Assembly (NCBI RefSeq): GCF_023130475.1
Contig: NZ_JAKHEX010000006.1
Coordinates: 61,010 to 125,009 of the forward strand
DNA from: Aciditerrimonas ferrireducens
GTDB lineage: Bacteria > Actinomycetota > Acidimicrobiia > Acidimicrobiales > UBA8190
DNA: 64,000 bases
Reading direction: 5' to 3'
The position numbers and the translations under genes were made by a program. Below, one piece after another: positions 57,182-64,000 of the stretch; the first letter of the stretch is position 1, and every line of letters starts with the position of its first letter. A model generated the notes under the pieces. It ran no database searches and had not been told where the DNA came from. It was given only the letters and a program-made list of their open reading frames with translations.

Positions 57182-57262
57182 CCAACTTCGGGTACGACTG
57201 GATGAGTGTGTGCTTCTCGATATTGAGCAACGGCCTGCTCACTTAGCTGCGGCTCGGGCCAT

Positions 57263-57677
57263 CTAATCGAGGCAGGCCGTGGCGGTGGCGGCCGGCCCAT
57301 CGAGCAGGTGGCCGTAGCGGTCGAGTACGAAGGCGGAGGAGGAGTGGCCGGCCCAGCGGGTGATGGCCAAGGTGGAGGCCCCTGCGGCGATCCACAGGGC
57401 AACGGCGGTGTGGCGCAGGTCGTGGATCCGTAGGGGTGCCAGGCCGGCTCGCTGGACGGCGGGACGGAAGAAGCGGGCGGCCCAGATGGTGCGTCGGATC
57501 GGGCCGCCACCTTGGGGCGCGGAACACATAGGCGTCGTCGGGGCGGCCGGTGATCCGGGGGGCGAGCTCGTCGCACACCACGGCGGGAGTGGGCACCGTC
57601 CGTCTGCCAGCGGCGGTCTTCGGCGGTCCGGCGTGGAGTGGTCGTGAGATCTCGACGATCTGTACGACCACCTGCAT
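57263..57677 (-). pseudogene. Tyrosine recombinase/integrase remnant, truncated and frameshifted
   Basis: The C-terminal catalytic half only. One frame reads GPPKTAAGRRTVPTPAVVCDELAPRITGRPDDAYVFRAP; a one-base change in the run near 57505-57520 moves homology to another frame, QGGGPIRRTIWAARFF, then HDLRHTA, the His box GHSSSAFV and the catalytic Tyr in DRYGHL. The core-binding N-terminal half is missing. It faces the TIR gene pair and marks the right part of the island next to tRNA-Ile; the element can no longer excise by itself. Confidence 0.8.
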
Positions 57678-57904
57678 CTGGTGGTGGTCGCGGAGACCGG
57701 CCGGGCCCGAAAAGCAGAGGTGGCCCCGCTGCTGACCGGGCGTCTCTTAGTCCAGCTTGGCGCCTTCTCGAGCCTCTTCGGTTCTTGCAGTTCCGCTGTT
57801 CGGCCAGTCCGAAGGCCGAGGGCCGGCCGACCCGTCCCGCCGCTAACCTCGTTTCCGGCGTCCGGTCGAGTCAGGCACCGACCGGGCGACGGAGGAGGGT
57901 GGCG
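57678..57904. other. 227-nt spacer between integrase remnant and membrane protein
   Basis: No gene recognised. GC returns to the host level within this stretch, so the right edge of the island probably lies here. I did not find a copy of the tRNA-Ile 3' end that would mark attR. Confidence 0.4.
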
Positions 57905-58951
57905 ATGGCAGGTGCAGGGGCCACCAGCCGAGCGGCCGGTCGGCTCCCCGCAAGGGCGTACGTCGGGGTGCTCGTGGCTCTCGGCTGCCTGGTCGGCGCC
58001 ATGGTGGCCATTGCCGCCTGGGACCCCTTCTCGTGGCACGCCTACGACGCCGGCTACCCGTCCCTGGCCGCCGCCCTGACGGTCGCCGGCGTCGTGGCCG
58101 TGCTCGGGACGCTCCTGAGCTTGGTCGGGCGACGGTTCCCTCAGGCTGGGTTGTTCCTGGCAGGCTGCACCGGGGTGACCGCCGGCGTGCTGGGCAACGT
58201 CGCTGGCTGGCTGACCATCCGAGCCCTGGGTGGGGGGAACTCGGCGGCGGACATCTGGTCCGAGCCCGTCATCTGGTACATCGGCAACCCGGCGGACGCG
58301 GCCATCGTGCTCGGCGCCATCCTGCTCCTGGTGTGGCTCGCCCTGCGCCTCCTCCCCCGGAATCGCCCGGGTCTGGCGGCCGCGCTGCTGACCGTGGTGG
58401 CGGTGGGCCCCTTGCTGACGGTTGGCGGCTACGGGGTGGCCCGAACCGCCGAGGTGACCGGCTGGCAGCCCCGTCCCCTGGAGCAGCTGACCCGGGTGGT
58501 GGCCCACCAGGCCGGCCTCGCCGAGACCCCCCTCGACCGGGCCTGCGCCGCCCAGTTCGCCGCTACCTACCACCGCCCGACCTCCACCGACCTGACCTCG
58601 GCCATCTGCCCGCCGCTCCTTCGGGAGGCCGCAAAGGACTCTCACGACGCCCGGCTGATCCTTGCCAGCAGGCCGCCCAGCACCTTCGGCCACCGGGCCC
58701 CGGCCGGTCCCCCGAGCAGCGACGAGCGACGACCGACGGTGGTCGTCACCGTCGGGCCCGACGGCCGGCTCCAGGCCCGCCTCGTGACCCCGACGACACC
58801 CCCGCCCAAGCCGTCGCCCGTCGCCCGACGGCTCCTCGACGCGGCCCAGCGCCGGGAGCTGCCGTGCGTGAAGCGCCTCCTCACCGAGCTCGCCCCGACG
58901 GCCCCCCGGTTCGAGGCCCTGGCCGTCGAGGTCGTCTGTCGGGTTCCCTGA
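57905..58951 (+). CDS. Integral membrane protein of unknown function
   Basis: A 348-residue protein with about five hydrophobic segments in the first ~200 residues (YVGVLVALGCLVGAMVAIAAW; SLAAALTVAGVVAVLGTLLSLVG; AIVLGAILLLVWLALRLL), and then a Pro/Ser-rich extracytoplasmic or cytosolic C-terminal region containing two Cys (RACAAQF, ICPPLL) and a third (LPCVKRL). I do not recognise a family. ATG 57905 is 5 nt after GGAGGAGGG. Confidence 0.75.
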   Translation: MAGAGATSRAAGRLPARAYVGVLVALGCLVGAMVAIAAWDPFSWHAYDAGYPSLAAALTVAGVVAVLGTLLSLVGRRFPQAGLFLAGCTGVTAGVLGNVAGWLTIRALGGGNSAADIWSEPVIWYIGNPADAAIVLGAILLLVWLALRLLPRNRPGLAAALLTVVAVGPLLTVGGYGVARTAEVTGWQPRPLEQLTRVVAHQAGLAETPLDRACAAQFAATYHRPTSTDLTSAICPPLLREAAKDSHDARLILASRPPSTFGHRAPAGPPSSDERRPTVVVTVGPDGRLQARLVTPTTPPPKPSPVARRLLDAAQRRELPCVKRLLTELAPTAPRFEALAVEVVCRVP

Positions 58952-59095
58952 CCCCGCGACCTCGGCGTTTCCGAGGTGCCGCTGGTCGCCTGTCACCGAA
59001 CGTTGGTCGACGGACGGCCGGTACGAGCGAAAGCTCCGGTTCGCTCGCCGGTTCCCCTGGAGGGAGCAGCCAACGGCAGGGGAGAGGAGCGACCG

Positions 59096-60748
59096 GTGTC
59101 GACGGGAGAGGAGCAGCGAGCCGCAGCTGACTGCGAGGGTCGGCTGACCAGACGGCGCGTCCTCCAGGCGGGGGGCACCTTGGCAACCGGGGCCGCCCTG
59201 CACGGGCGTCTGGGTCGCCTGTTGGACCGCCTGCAGGCCACCGAGGCGCCTCCCGGTGCAGGCCTCGGGGACGTGGAGCACGTGGTCATCGTGATGCAGG
59301 AGAACCGGTCCTTCGACTGCTACTTCGGCACGCTTTCCGGGGTCCGGGGATTCGACGACCGGCGGCCGAGCCGGTCCTACCCCGGAGGGCCCAGCACCGA
59401 CCCGGCCACGGTGTTCCAGCAGCAGGGATTCCGCCTCGGGGACCAGCCGTTCCTCGAGCCCTTCCCCCTCCGGAGCCACCCGCCGTTCGAGAACGGGCAG
59501 ACGACGAACGACATCACCCACGACTGGGTCCCGCAGCACCTGAGCTGGGCCAACGGGGCGATGTCCGCCTTCGTCACCCAACACCTGGCCGCCGATGGAA
59601 CGGCCTTGGACCCCGAAGGGCAAGAAGTCCCGAACGGGATCTTGACCATGGGGCATTTCGACCGGCGCAGTCTTCCCTTCTACTACGCCCTGGCGGACGC
59701 CTTCACCATCTGTGACCACTACTTCTGTTCCCTCATGGGCCCTACCGACCCGAACCGGCTCATGTGGCTCTCGGCCAGCATCGGGGCCGACGGCGAGCAA
59801 GGCGGGCCCGTGGTCCAGACCTACGTGGTCCATCGGGCGGCCCACCTCGGCACCCTCGGCTGGCAGACCATGCCGGAGCGCCTGAGCCAAGCGGGCGTCA
59901 GCTGGAAGGTGTACCAGGACCCCACCTCGAATGCGCTCTTCAACGTCCTCGACTACTTCAATTCCTTTGTGGACCCCGCTTCGCCGGGCCAGGCCGAGCT
60001 TGCCGCAAGGGGTCTGCTGCCTCAGTACCCGGCCGACTTCGTGGCCGACGTGGCCAGCGGTCGGCTCCCGGCCGTCTCATGGCTCATTCCCCCAGTGGCG
60101 TGCTGCGAGCACCCGGCTGCTCCACCGGAGTACGGCGAGTGGTTCGTGGCCCAGGTCCTCCAGACCCTGGTCTCGAACCCCGAGATCTGGGAGCGGACGG
60201 TGCTCTTCGTCGTCTACGACGAGAACGGGGGCTTCTTCGACCACGTCGCCCCGCCCACGCCCGGGCCGCTCGTGACGTCCCTCGGGGCGGTGCCAACGGG
60301 CGAGACCTACGCGGGGGAGTACCTCACCGGTTTCGACCTGCCCAGCGCCGCCGGTGGCATCCGGGGTCCGCTCGGGTTGGGGTTCCGGGTTCCCTGTCTC
60401 GTGGTCTCGCCCTTCAGCCGGGGGGGCTGGGTCTGCTCGGAGGTCTTCGACCACACCTCCACCCTCCGCTTTCTCGAACGCCGATTCGGGGTAGGCGTGC
60501 CGAACCTTTCCCCCTGGCGGAGGAGCGTGACGGGCGACCTGACGGCAGCGCTGCCGCTCCTGACCCGACCGGACCCGAGCGTGCCCCCGCTGCCCCCGAC
60601 CTCCCTGCTGGACCCGCAGGTCGCTACCCAGGCCGTGATCAACGCCGTGACCGGGACGGCCGACGTCGGCCTCGGTTACCCGCCACCGAGCCGGAACACC
60701 ATGCCGCACCAGGAGCAGCGACCGCCACGGCGACCGACCCCGACCTGA
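59096..60748 (+). CDS. Phospholipase C / acid phosphatase-type phosphoesterase, Tat-exported
   Basis: A 550-residue protein. The N-terminus has a twin-arginine motif (LTRRRVLQAGGTLATGAAL). The mature part has the phosphoesterase family core: VVIVMQENRSFDCYFGTLSG, the GPTDPNRLMW segment, VLFVVYDENGGFFDHVAPP and VPCLVVSPFSRGG. Such enzymes cleave phosphatidylcholine-like lipids or phosphomonoesters outside the cytoplasm. GTG 59096 is preceded by GAGAGGAG; an upstream in-frame GTG would bury the Tat signal and is disfavoured. Confidence 0.9.
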   Translation: MSTGEEQRAAADCEGRLTRRRVLQAGGTLATGAALHGRLGRLLDRLQATEAPPGAGLGDVEHVVIVMQENRSFDCYFGTLSGVRGFDDRRPSRSYPGGPSTDPATVFQQQGFRLGDQPFLEPFPLRSHPPFENGQTTNDITHDWVPQHLSWANGAMSAFVTQHLAADGTALDPEGQEVPNGILTMGHFDRRSLPFYYALADAFTICDHYFCSLMGPTDPNRLMWLSASIGADGEQGGPVVQTYVVHRAAHLGTLGWQTMPERLSQAGVSWKVYQDPTSNALFNVLDYFNSFVDPASPGQAELAARGLLPQYPADFVADVASGRLPAVSWLIPPVACCEHPAAPPEYGEWFVAQVLQTLVSNPEIWERTVLFVVYDENGGFFDHVAPPTPGPLVTSLGAVPTGETYAGEYLTGFDLPSAAGGIRGPLGLGFRVPCLVVSPFSRGGWVCSEVFDHTSTLRFLERRFGVGVPNLSPWRRSVTGDLTAALPLLTRPDPSVPPLPPTSLLDPQVATQAVINAVTGTADVGLGYPPPSRNTMPHQEQRPPRRPTPT

Positions 60749-60815
60749 CGTGCTGGGACCAGGCCAGCGGCACGGGCCCTGCCCGGTCCGGTGAACCGCC
60801 GACGACTCCGGCGAG

Positions 60816-60821
60816 TAGGAT
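60816..60821 (+). promoter_or_regulatory. -10 element (TAGGAT), leaderless desaturase promoter
   Basis: TAGGAT ends 6 nt before the ATG at 60828; no Shine-Dalgarno is present. Confidence 0.55.
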
Positions 60822-60827
60822 GACAGC

Positions 60828-61613
60828 ATGCTGCCCGTATGGGGCGCTGTCCTCATCGGGCTCGCGCTCAGCCAGGTCGCCTTCGTGGTGACCACCGTCT
60901 TCCTCCACCGGGCCCTCTCCCATCGGGCCCTGCAACTGCGTCCGGCAGCCCGGATGGTCTTCCGGGTCCTGACCTGGGTGTTGACCGGCATCCGCCCGCG
61001 ACAGTGGGTCGCCGTGCACCGCCTGCACCACGCCTACACCGACACCCCCCGGGACCCCCACTCGCCGATCGTCCTCGGCACGGCGCGGGTGCTCTTCGCC
61101 AACGCCGCCCTCTACCGTCGAGCAGCCAAGGACCCGGCCACGGCGCGCTACGCCCGGGACCTCCCACAGGACCGCTGGGACCGCGTGTTCTTCGACCACG
61201 CCGTCGTCGGCCTGGGCCTGGGGATCGGGGCCCTGGTCCTGCTCCTGGGATGGCAAGCAGCCCTCATCGCGGCTGGGGTCCACGCCGTGACCTACCTCCT
61301 CGGTGGCGGGGCGATCAACGCCATCGGCCACCGCTACGGGAAGCGCCCGCAGCCGAACCTGGCGACGAACAATCAGTGGCTGGCTTGGTTGGTGGCGGGG
61401 GAGGGCCTGCACAACAACCACCACGCCCGGCCGACCGCCGCCAAGCTCAGGCTGCGTCCCGGGGAAGTGGATCCTGGCTGGTGGTGCATCCGGGTCCTGG
61501 TCCTCTGCCGCCAGGCGACCCTTCGGCAGTCCGCGTCGGGCGGTCCCGGTGAGGCGCGAGGGGAGCAGCTCGCGGGCGAGCCGGTTCCCGTGGCAGCCGG
61601 CACCGCCTCCTAG
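60828..61613 (+). CDS. Acyl-CoA/fatty acid desaturase (delta-9 type)
   Basis: A 261-residue integral membrane di-iron desaturase with all three His boxes: HRALSH (residues 27-32), HRLHHAYTD (64-72) and the late GEGLHNNHH. Four hydrophobic helices flank them. It introduces a cis double bond into fatty acyl chains to adjust membrane fluidity. It is slightly short; the ~40-residue C-terminal tail is low complexity. Convergent with a TetR gene that may belong to lipid control. Confidence 0.92.
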   Translation: MLPVWGAVLIGLALSQVAFVVTTVFLHRALSHRALQLRPAARMVFRVLTWVLTGIRPRQWVAVHRLHHAYTDTPRDPHSPIVLGTARVLFANAALYRRAAKDPATARYARDLPQDRWDRVFFDHAVVGLGLGIGALVLLLGWQAALIAAGVHAVTYLLGGGAINAIGHRYGKRPQPNLATNNQWLAWLVAGEGLHNNHHARPTAAKLRLRPGEVDPGWWCIRVLVLCRQATLRQSASGGPGEARGEQLAGEPVPVAAGTAS

Positions 61614-61633
61614 CAGGTCGACACCGGAGCCGC

Positions 61634-62269
61634 TCAAGCCGGCCGGGCGGGGCCCTCCGAGCCTGGTTCGTCCAGGAAGCGAGTCAAGCTCGGGAGCAGG
61701 AAGTCCCGCACCAGGGCGTTCGCTGCCTTGGGGCGCCGGAGGTCGTAGTCCGGGCTCGGACAGGTCGTGTAGGACAGGGCAGCCCGGACCACCCACTCCG
61801 CCACCCGACCGGCGGCCGCTGGTCCGACGTAGCGGGCAGCGTAGGGCGTCGCAGCCTCGGCCAGGAGCTGGACCAGGTGAGCCAGGCCAGCGAAGGGATC
61901 CGCCGGCCCGTCGGCCTCGACCGTGGCCGCCAGAAGGGCCCGGACCCCGGCGTCGCCGGCCAGGGCAGCGGCCGCAGCCGCCAAGCCGACCGACAGCCAC
62001 TCCTCCAGGTCGGCCGCGCCGTCGAGCACCGCGTTGAATCGGGCGAAGAAGCGGGCCGCCTCCACCCGGGCAGCCTGCTCCACCAGGGCTCGCTTCCCCC
62101 CCGGGAACAGGCGGTAGACGGTGGCCCGGCTCACTCCGGCCTCCGCCGCCACGGCGTCCGCGCTCAGCCGGCGCAAGCCACCCCTGGCCAGGCATCGGCC
62201 GGTGGCCGCCGCCACCCGCTCCTCCAGGGTCCGCTCCGGCGGGGCGCCCAGCAGGTCGAGGGCCTCCAC
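61634..62269 (-). CDS. TetR-family transcriptional regulator
   Basis: A 211-residue TetR repressor. Helix-turn-helix: LSADAVAAEAGVSRATVYRLFPGGKRALVEQ. The larger C-terminal ligand domain is Ala/Leu-rich. GTG 62269 has TACCGT 7 nt upstream; the longer in-frame N-terminus is Ser/Pro/Arg-rich and unlike TetR. Divergent from cbbY and convergent with the desaturase; the target is unknown. Confidence 0.88.
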   Translation of the reverse strand: MEALDLLGAPPERTLEERVAAATGRCLARGGLRRLSADAVAAEAGVSRATVYRLFPGGKRALVEQAARVEAARFFARFNAVLDGAADLEEWLSVGLAAAAAALAGDAGVRALLAATVEADGPADPFAGLAHLVQLLAEAATPYAARYVGPAAAGRVAEWVVRAALSYTTCPSPDYDLRRPKAANALVRDFLLPSLTRFLDEPGSEGPARPA

Positions 62270-62276
62270 GGCGCGG

Positions 62277-62282
62277 ACGGTA
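62277..62282 (-). promoter_or_regulatory. -10 element (TACCGT), leaderless TetR promoter
   Basis: TACCGT on the minus strand ends 7 nt before the GTG at 62269. Confidence 0.5.
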
Positions 62283-62399
62283 CCACCGGGGGAGCGGGGG
62301 CTCGGAGCCGGATCCAAGCTGGTCCTCGGGGAACCCTCCCCCCGGCAGGTCCCCCGACTGAGGGAGGCGCGTGAGTGGTGCTGGCGCGAGAACGGGAGG

Positions 62400-63200
62400 G
62401 TGGGCGCGGCGCCGCTCGAAGCCGTGGTGTTCGACGTGGACGGGACCCTCGCCGACACCGAGCTCGAGGGTCATCGTCTGGCGTTCAACGCGGCCTTCGC
62501 CGAGCTGGGGCTGCCGTTCTCCTGGGACGTCGGGACGTACCGGCGGCTCCTGGCGGTAACCGGGGGCGAGCGTCGGCTGCGGTGCTACCTGTCGACGGCC
62601 CCTGAGGCCCTGGCCTACGGGTGGAGTGCCGAGGAGGTCGAGGACCTCGCCGCGGAGCTCCACCGCCGGAAGACGGCCTGGTTCCTCGAGCAGGGGGTCC
62701 AGGCGGTGGCAGCCAGACCCGGCGCGTCACGGGTGCTGGAGGGCCTCCGACGAGAGGGGGTCGCCCTCGCGGTCGCCACGACGGGCAGTCCCGAGTGGGT
62801 CCACCCCCTGCTCGACCGGCTCTTCGGCAAGGGCGCCTTCACCGTCGTGGTGACCGGTCGGGAGGCACCGAGACGCAAGCCTGACCCGGCGGCGTACTGC
62901 CTGGCCCTCGAGCAGCTCGGGGTGCCGCCGAGTCGGGCGGTGGCCATCGAGGACAGCGGGCCTGGGGTTCGAGCCGCCCGGGCGGCCAGTCTGCCGGTCG
63001 TCGTCGTCGCCGGCGCGGTCACCGAGCCGGGGGTCGCCCAGGACGCAGACCTGGCCCTCGGCGGCTACGGCGAGCCCGAACAGCCGGCCGAGGTCCTCCA
63101 CGACCCCTTCGAGGCGTGCCCTGACGGGATCCTTGGCCCGGGATGCCTCCGGCGCCTGCGCAACCGGGTCGCTTCGGGGTTCTTGCCGTTCGAAGGGTAA
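62400..63200 (+). CDS. cbbY: HAD-family phosphatase, CbbY type
   Basis: A 266-residue HAD hydrolase. Nucleophile motif VFDVDGTLADTE, followed by the CbbY signature EGHRLAFNAAFAELGLPFSWDVGTYRRLLAVTGG; motif III includes PRRKPDPAAY, motif IV IEDSGPGVRAA. CbbY removes xylulose-1,5-bisphosphate, a Rubisco inhibitor, so its presence suggests a Calvin cycle. No Rubisco gene is in the window. The start at GTG 62400 is tentative; no well-spaced Shine-Dalgarno is seen. Confidence 0.8.
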   Translation: MGAAPLEAVVFDVDGTLADTELEGHRLAFNAAFAELGLPFSWDVGTYRRLLAVTGGERRLRCYLSTAPEALAYGWSAEEVEDLAAELHRRKTAWFLEQGVQAVAARPGASRVLEGLRREGVALAVATTGSPEWVHPLLDRLFGKGAFTVVVTGREAPRRKPDPAAYCLALEQLGVPPSRAVAIEDSGPGVRAARAASLPVVVVAGAVTEPGVAQDADLALGGYGEPEQPAEVLHDPFEACPDGILGPGCLRRLRNRVASGFLPFEG

Positions 63201-63239
63201 GCGCGTGGGGTCCCGCCGCACGGGATCCACCGGGGTCGC

Positions 63240-64000
63240 TCAGGGAACGACGCCGGGAGCCTCTCCCGCCGAATCGGGAAGGGCTCTTGGGACGCGGGTG
63301 AGCGCACGGTGTTCCGGCAACAGGTCGGCGGTGGGTGATCGCCCTGCCGCGTCGGTCCCGGCGAGCGGCAGGCTGACGCGGACACGCGTGCCCTGCGTCG
63401 GACGACTGGTCACCTGCAGCGTGCCGCCCAGGAGCTCCACCCGTTCCCGGATGCCAGCCAGACCGTAGCGAAGCTGGGTTGGCGCAGCGTCGGGGTCGAA
63501 TCCGCGGCCGTCGTCGGCCACCTCCAGTGCCAGGGCCTGCTCGTCTCGCTCCAGGTTGACCTCCACCATGGTCGCGCCGGCGTGCTTCACGACGTTCTGC
63601 AGCAGCTCCTGGGCGATCCGGTAGAGGGCGGTCTCCACGTGCGGGGGGGCCTGCACCGGCGTCACATGCAGCACCACGTCGAACTCGCCGCCGACCGAGC
63701 GCGCCAGGCTCTCGAGCGCTGGGCCCAGGCCGAGGTCGTCGAGGACCGGAGGGCGAAGTCCCCCGATGGCTGCCCGCGTGTCGCTCAGCGCGGCGCGAAG
63801 CAGCCCGTCGGCCGTTGCCAGCAGCGCCTCGGCCGACGATCCGCCGACCCCGGCTCGGGCCGCTTCGAGGTGGTAGAGGGCACTCACCAGGCGCTGCCCG
63901 ACCCCGTCGTGCAGGTCGGCGGCGATCCGTCGGCGCTCGAGCTCCTGGAGCTCGACCGTCTTCGCGACGAACTGCTCCAGTTCGGCCTCCCGACGCTGGA
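63240..64000 (-). CDS. Sensor histidine kinase, NarL/DegS type (5' end outside window)
   Basis: The visible 253 residues begin with a coiled-coil helix (EAELEQFVAKTVELQELER) leading to the HisKA_3 phospho-acceptor motif ERRRIAADLHDGVGQRL (His), then the dimer helices and a HATPase_c domain (LLQNVVKHAGATMVEV, ADDGRGFDPD, YGLAGIRERVELLGG). The C-terminus has a ~40-residue tail. The sensor part lies beyond the window. Such kinases pair with LuxR-type response regulators; none is seen here. Confidence 0.9.
   Translation of the reverse strand, partial: QRREAELEQFVAKTVELQELERRRIAADLHDGVGQRLVSALYHLEAARAGVGGSSAEALLATADGLLRAALSDTRAAIGGLRPPVLDDLGLGPALESLARSVGGEFDVVLHVTPVQAPPHVETALYRIAQELLQNVVKHAGATMVEVNLERDEQALALEVADDGRGFDPDAAPTQLRYGLAGIRERVELLGGTLQVTSRPTQGTRVRVSLPLAGTDAAGRSPTADLLPEHRALTRVPRALPDSAGEAPGVVP

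Noticed and set aside
57678..57904. attR copy of the tRNA-Ile 3' end for the island
   Set aside because: I looked for GGTTCGATTCC or CTAGCCCC near the integrase remnant and found no convincing match, so no attachment site is claimed.
57638..57904. N-terminal extension of the membrane protein at 57905-58951
   Set aside because: The extension crosses into the integrase remnant and lacks homology; ATG 57905 has an excellent Shine-Dalgarno.

Overview
This is a very GC-rich, gene-dense actinobacterial chromosome segment that contains the replication-origin region. The order parB-parA-rsmG-jag-yidC-yidD-rnpA-rpmH / dnaA-dnaN-recF-dciA-gyrB-gyrA-tRNA-Ile, together with cca-(TIGR03085)-DUF6049-murJ...trxB-trxA-cwlM-like on the left arm, matches the classical actinobacterial origin layout seen in Mycobacterium. 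NucS (non-canonical mismatch repair), DciA, inositol-1-phosphate synthase beside PadR and DUF5318, and an actinobacterial S18 point to the same phylum. The GC level, a CbbY-type phosphatase (Calvin-cycle accessory) and a fused electron-transfer flavoprotein make an Acidimicrobiia-like bacterium (Acidimicrobium/Aciditerrimonas relatives) my best guess; that is inference.

Layout. 1-9.5 kb: a MarR-ABC exporter-aldo/keto reductase run, a lone LivF-like ATPase, a sugar-catabolism set (class II aldolase, FGGY kinase, 2-hydroxyacid dehydrogenase), a DNA methyltransferase with a long C-terminal extension, and an SDR. 9.6-18 kb: YwaF-type membrane protein and MFS carrier, long-form dCTP deaminase, DedA, SerB, a fused EtfB-EtfA, NucS and a Fur-family regulator. 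18-21.5 kb: dnaB and the rpsF-ssb-rpsR-rplI block. 21.5-26 kb: a damaged panB, nhaA, a VKOR/DUF929 disulfide pair, and DUF5318. 26-28 kb: padR-ino1. 28-37.8 kb: the conserved left arm of the origin (cca to the cwlM-like gene). 37.8-45.6 kb: glgP, parB, parA, a parS site, a frameshifted rsmG, and jag-yidC-yidD-rnpA-rpmH. 45.6-55.2 kb: DnaA boxes, dnaA, dnaN, recF, dciA, gyrB, gyrA and tRNA-Ile.

Immediately after tRNA-Ile lies a small, visibly lower-GC island (about 55.2-57.7 kb). It carries a TIR-like (CAP12/PF10137 type) predicted NAD-degrading effector, an unrecognised 340-residue partner, and a broken tyrosine integrase. This is the best candidate for an undescribed system: a two-gene, probably anti-phage, module. 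From 57.9 kb on the background returns to normal: a membrane protein, a Tat-exported phospholipase C-type phosphoesterase, an acyl desaturase, a TetR regulator, CbbY and a partial sensor kinase.

Two themes run through the window. First, many genes without a Shine-Dalgarno have a TANNNT hexamer (TAGCCT, TAGGCT, TAGCGT, TACCCT...) 6-9 nt before the start codon, which is the signature of leaderless transcription. Second, several normally intact genes (panB, rsmG, the cwlM-like gene) carry short internal losses or frame changes, which could be real decay or assembly faults. Convergent genes overlap at their 3' ends again and again, twice by sharing a single CTAG.
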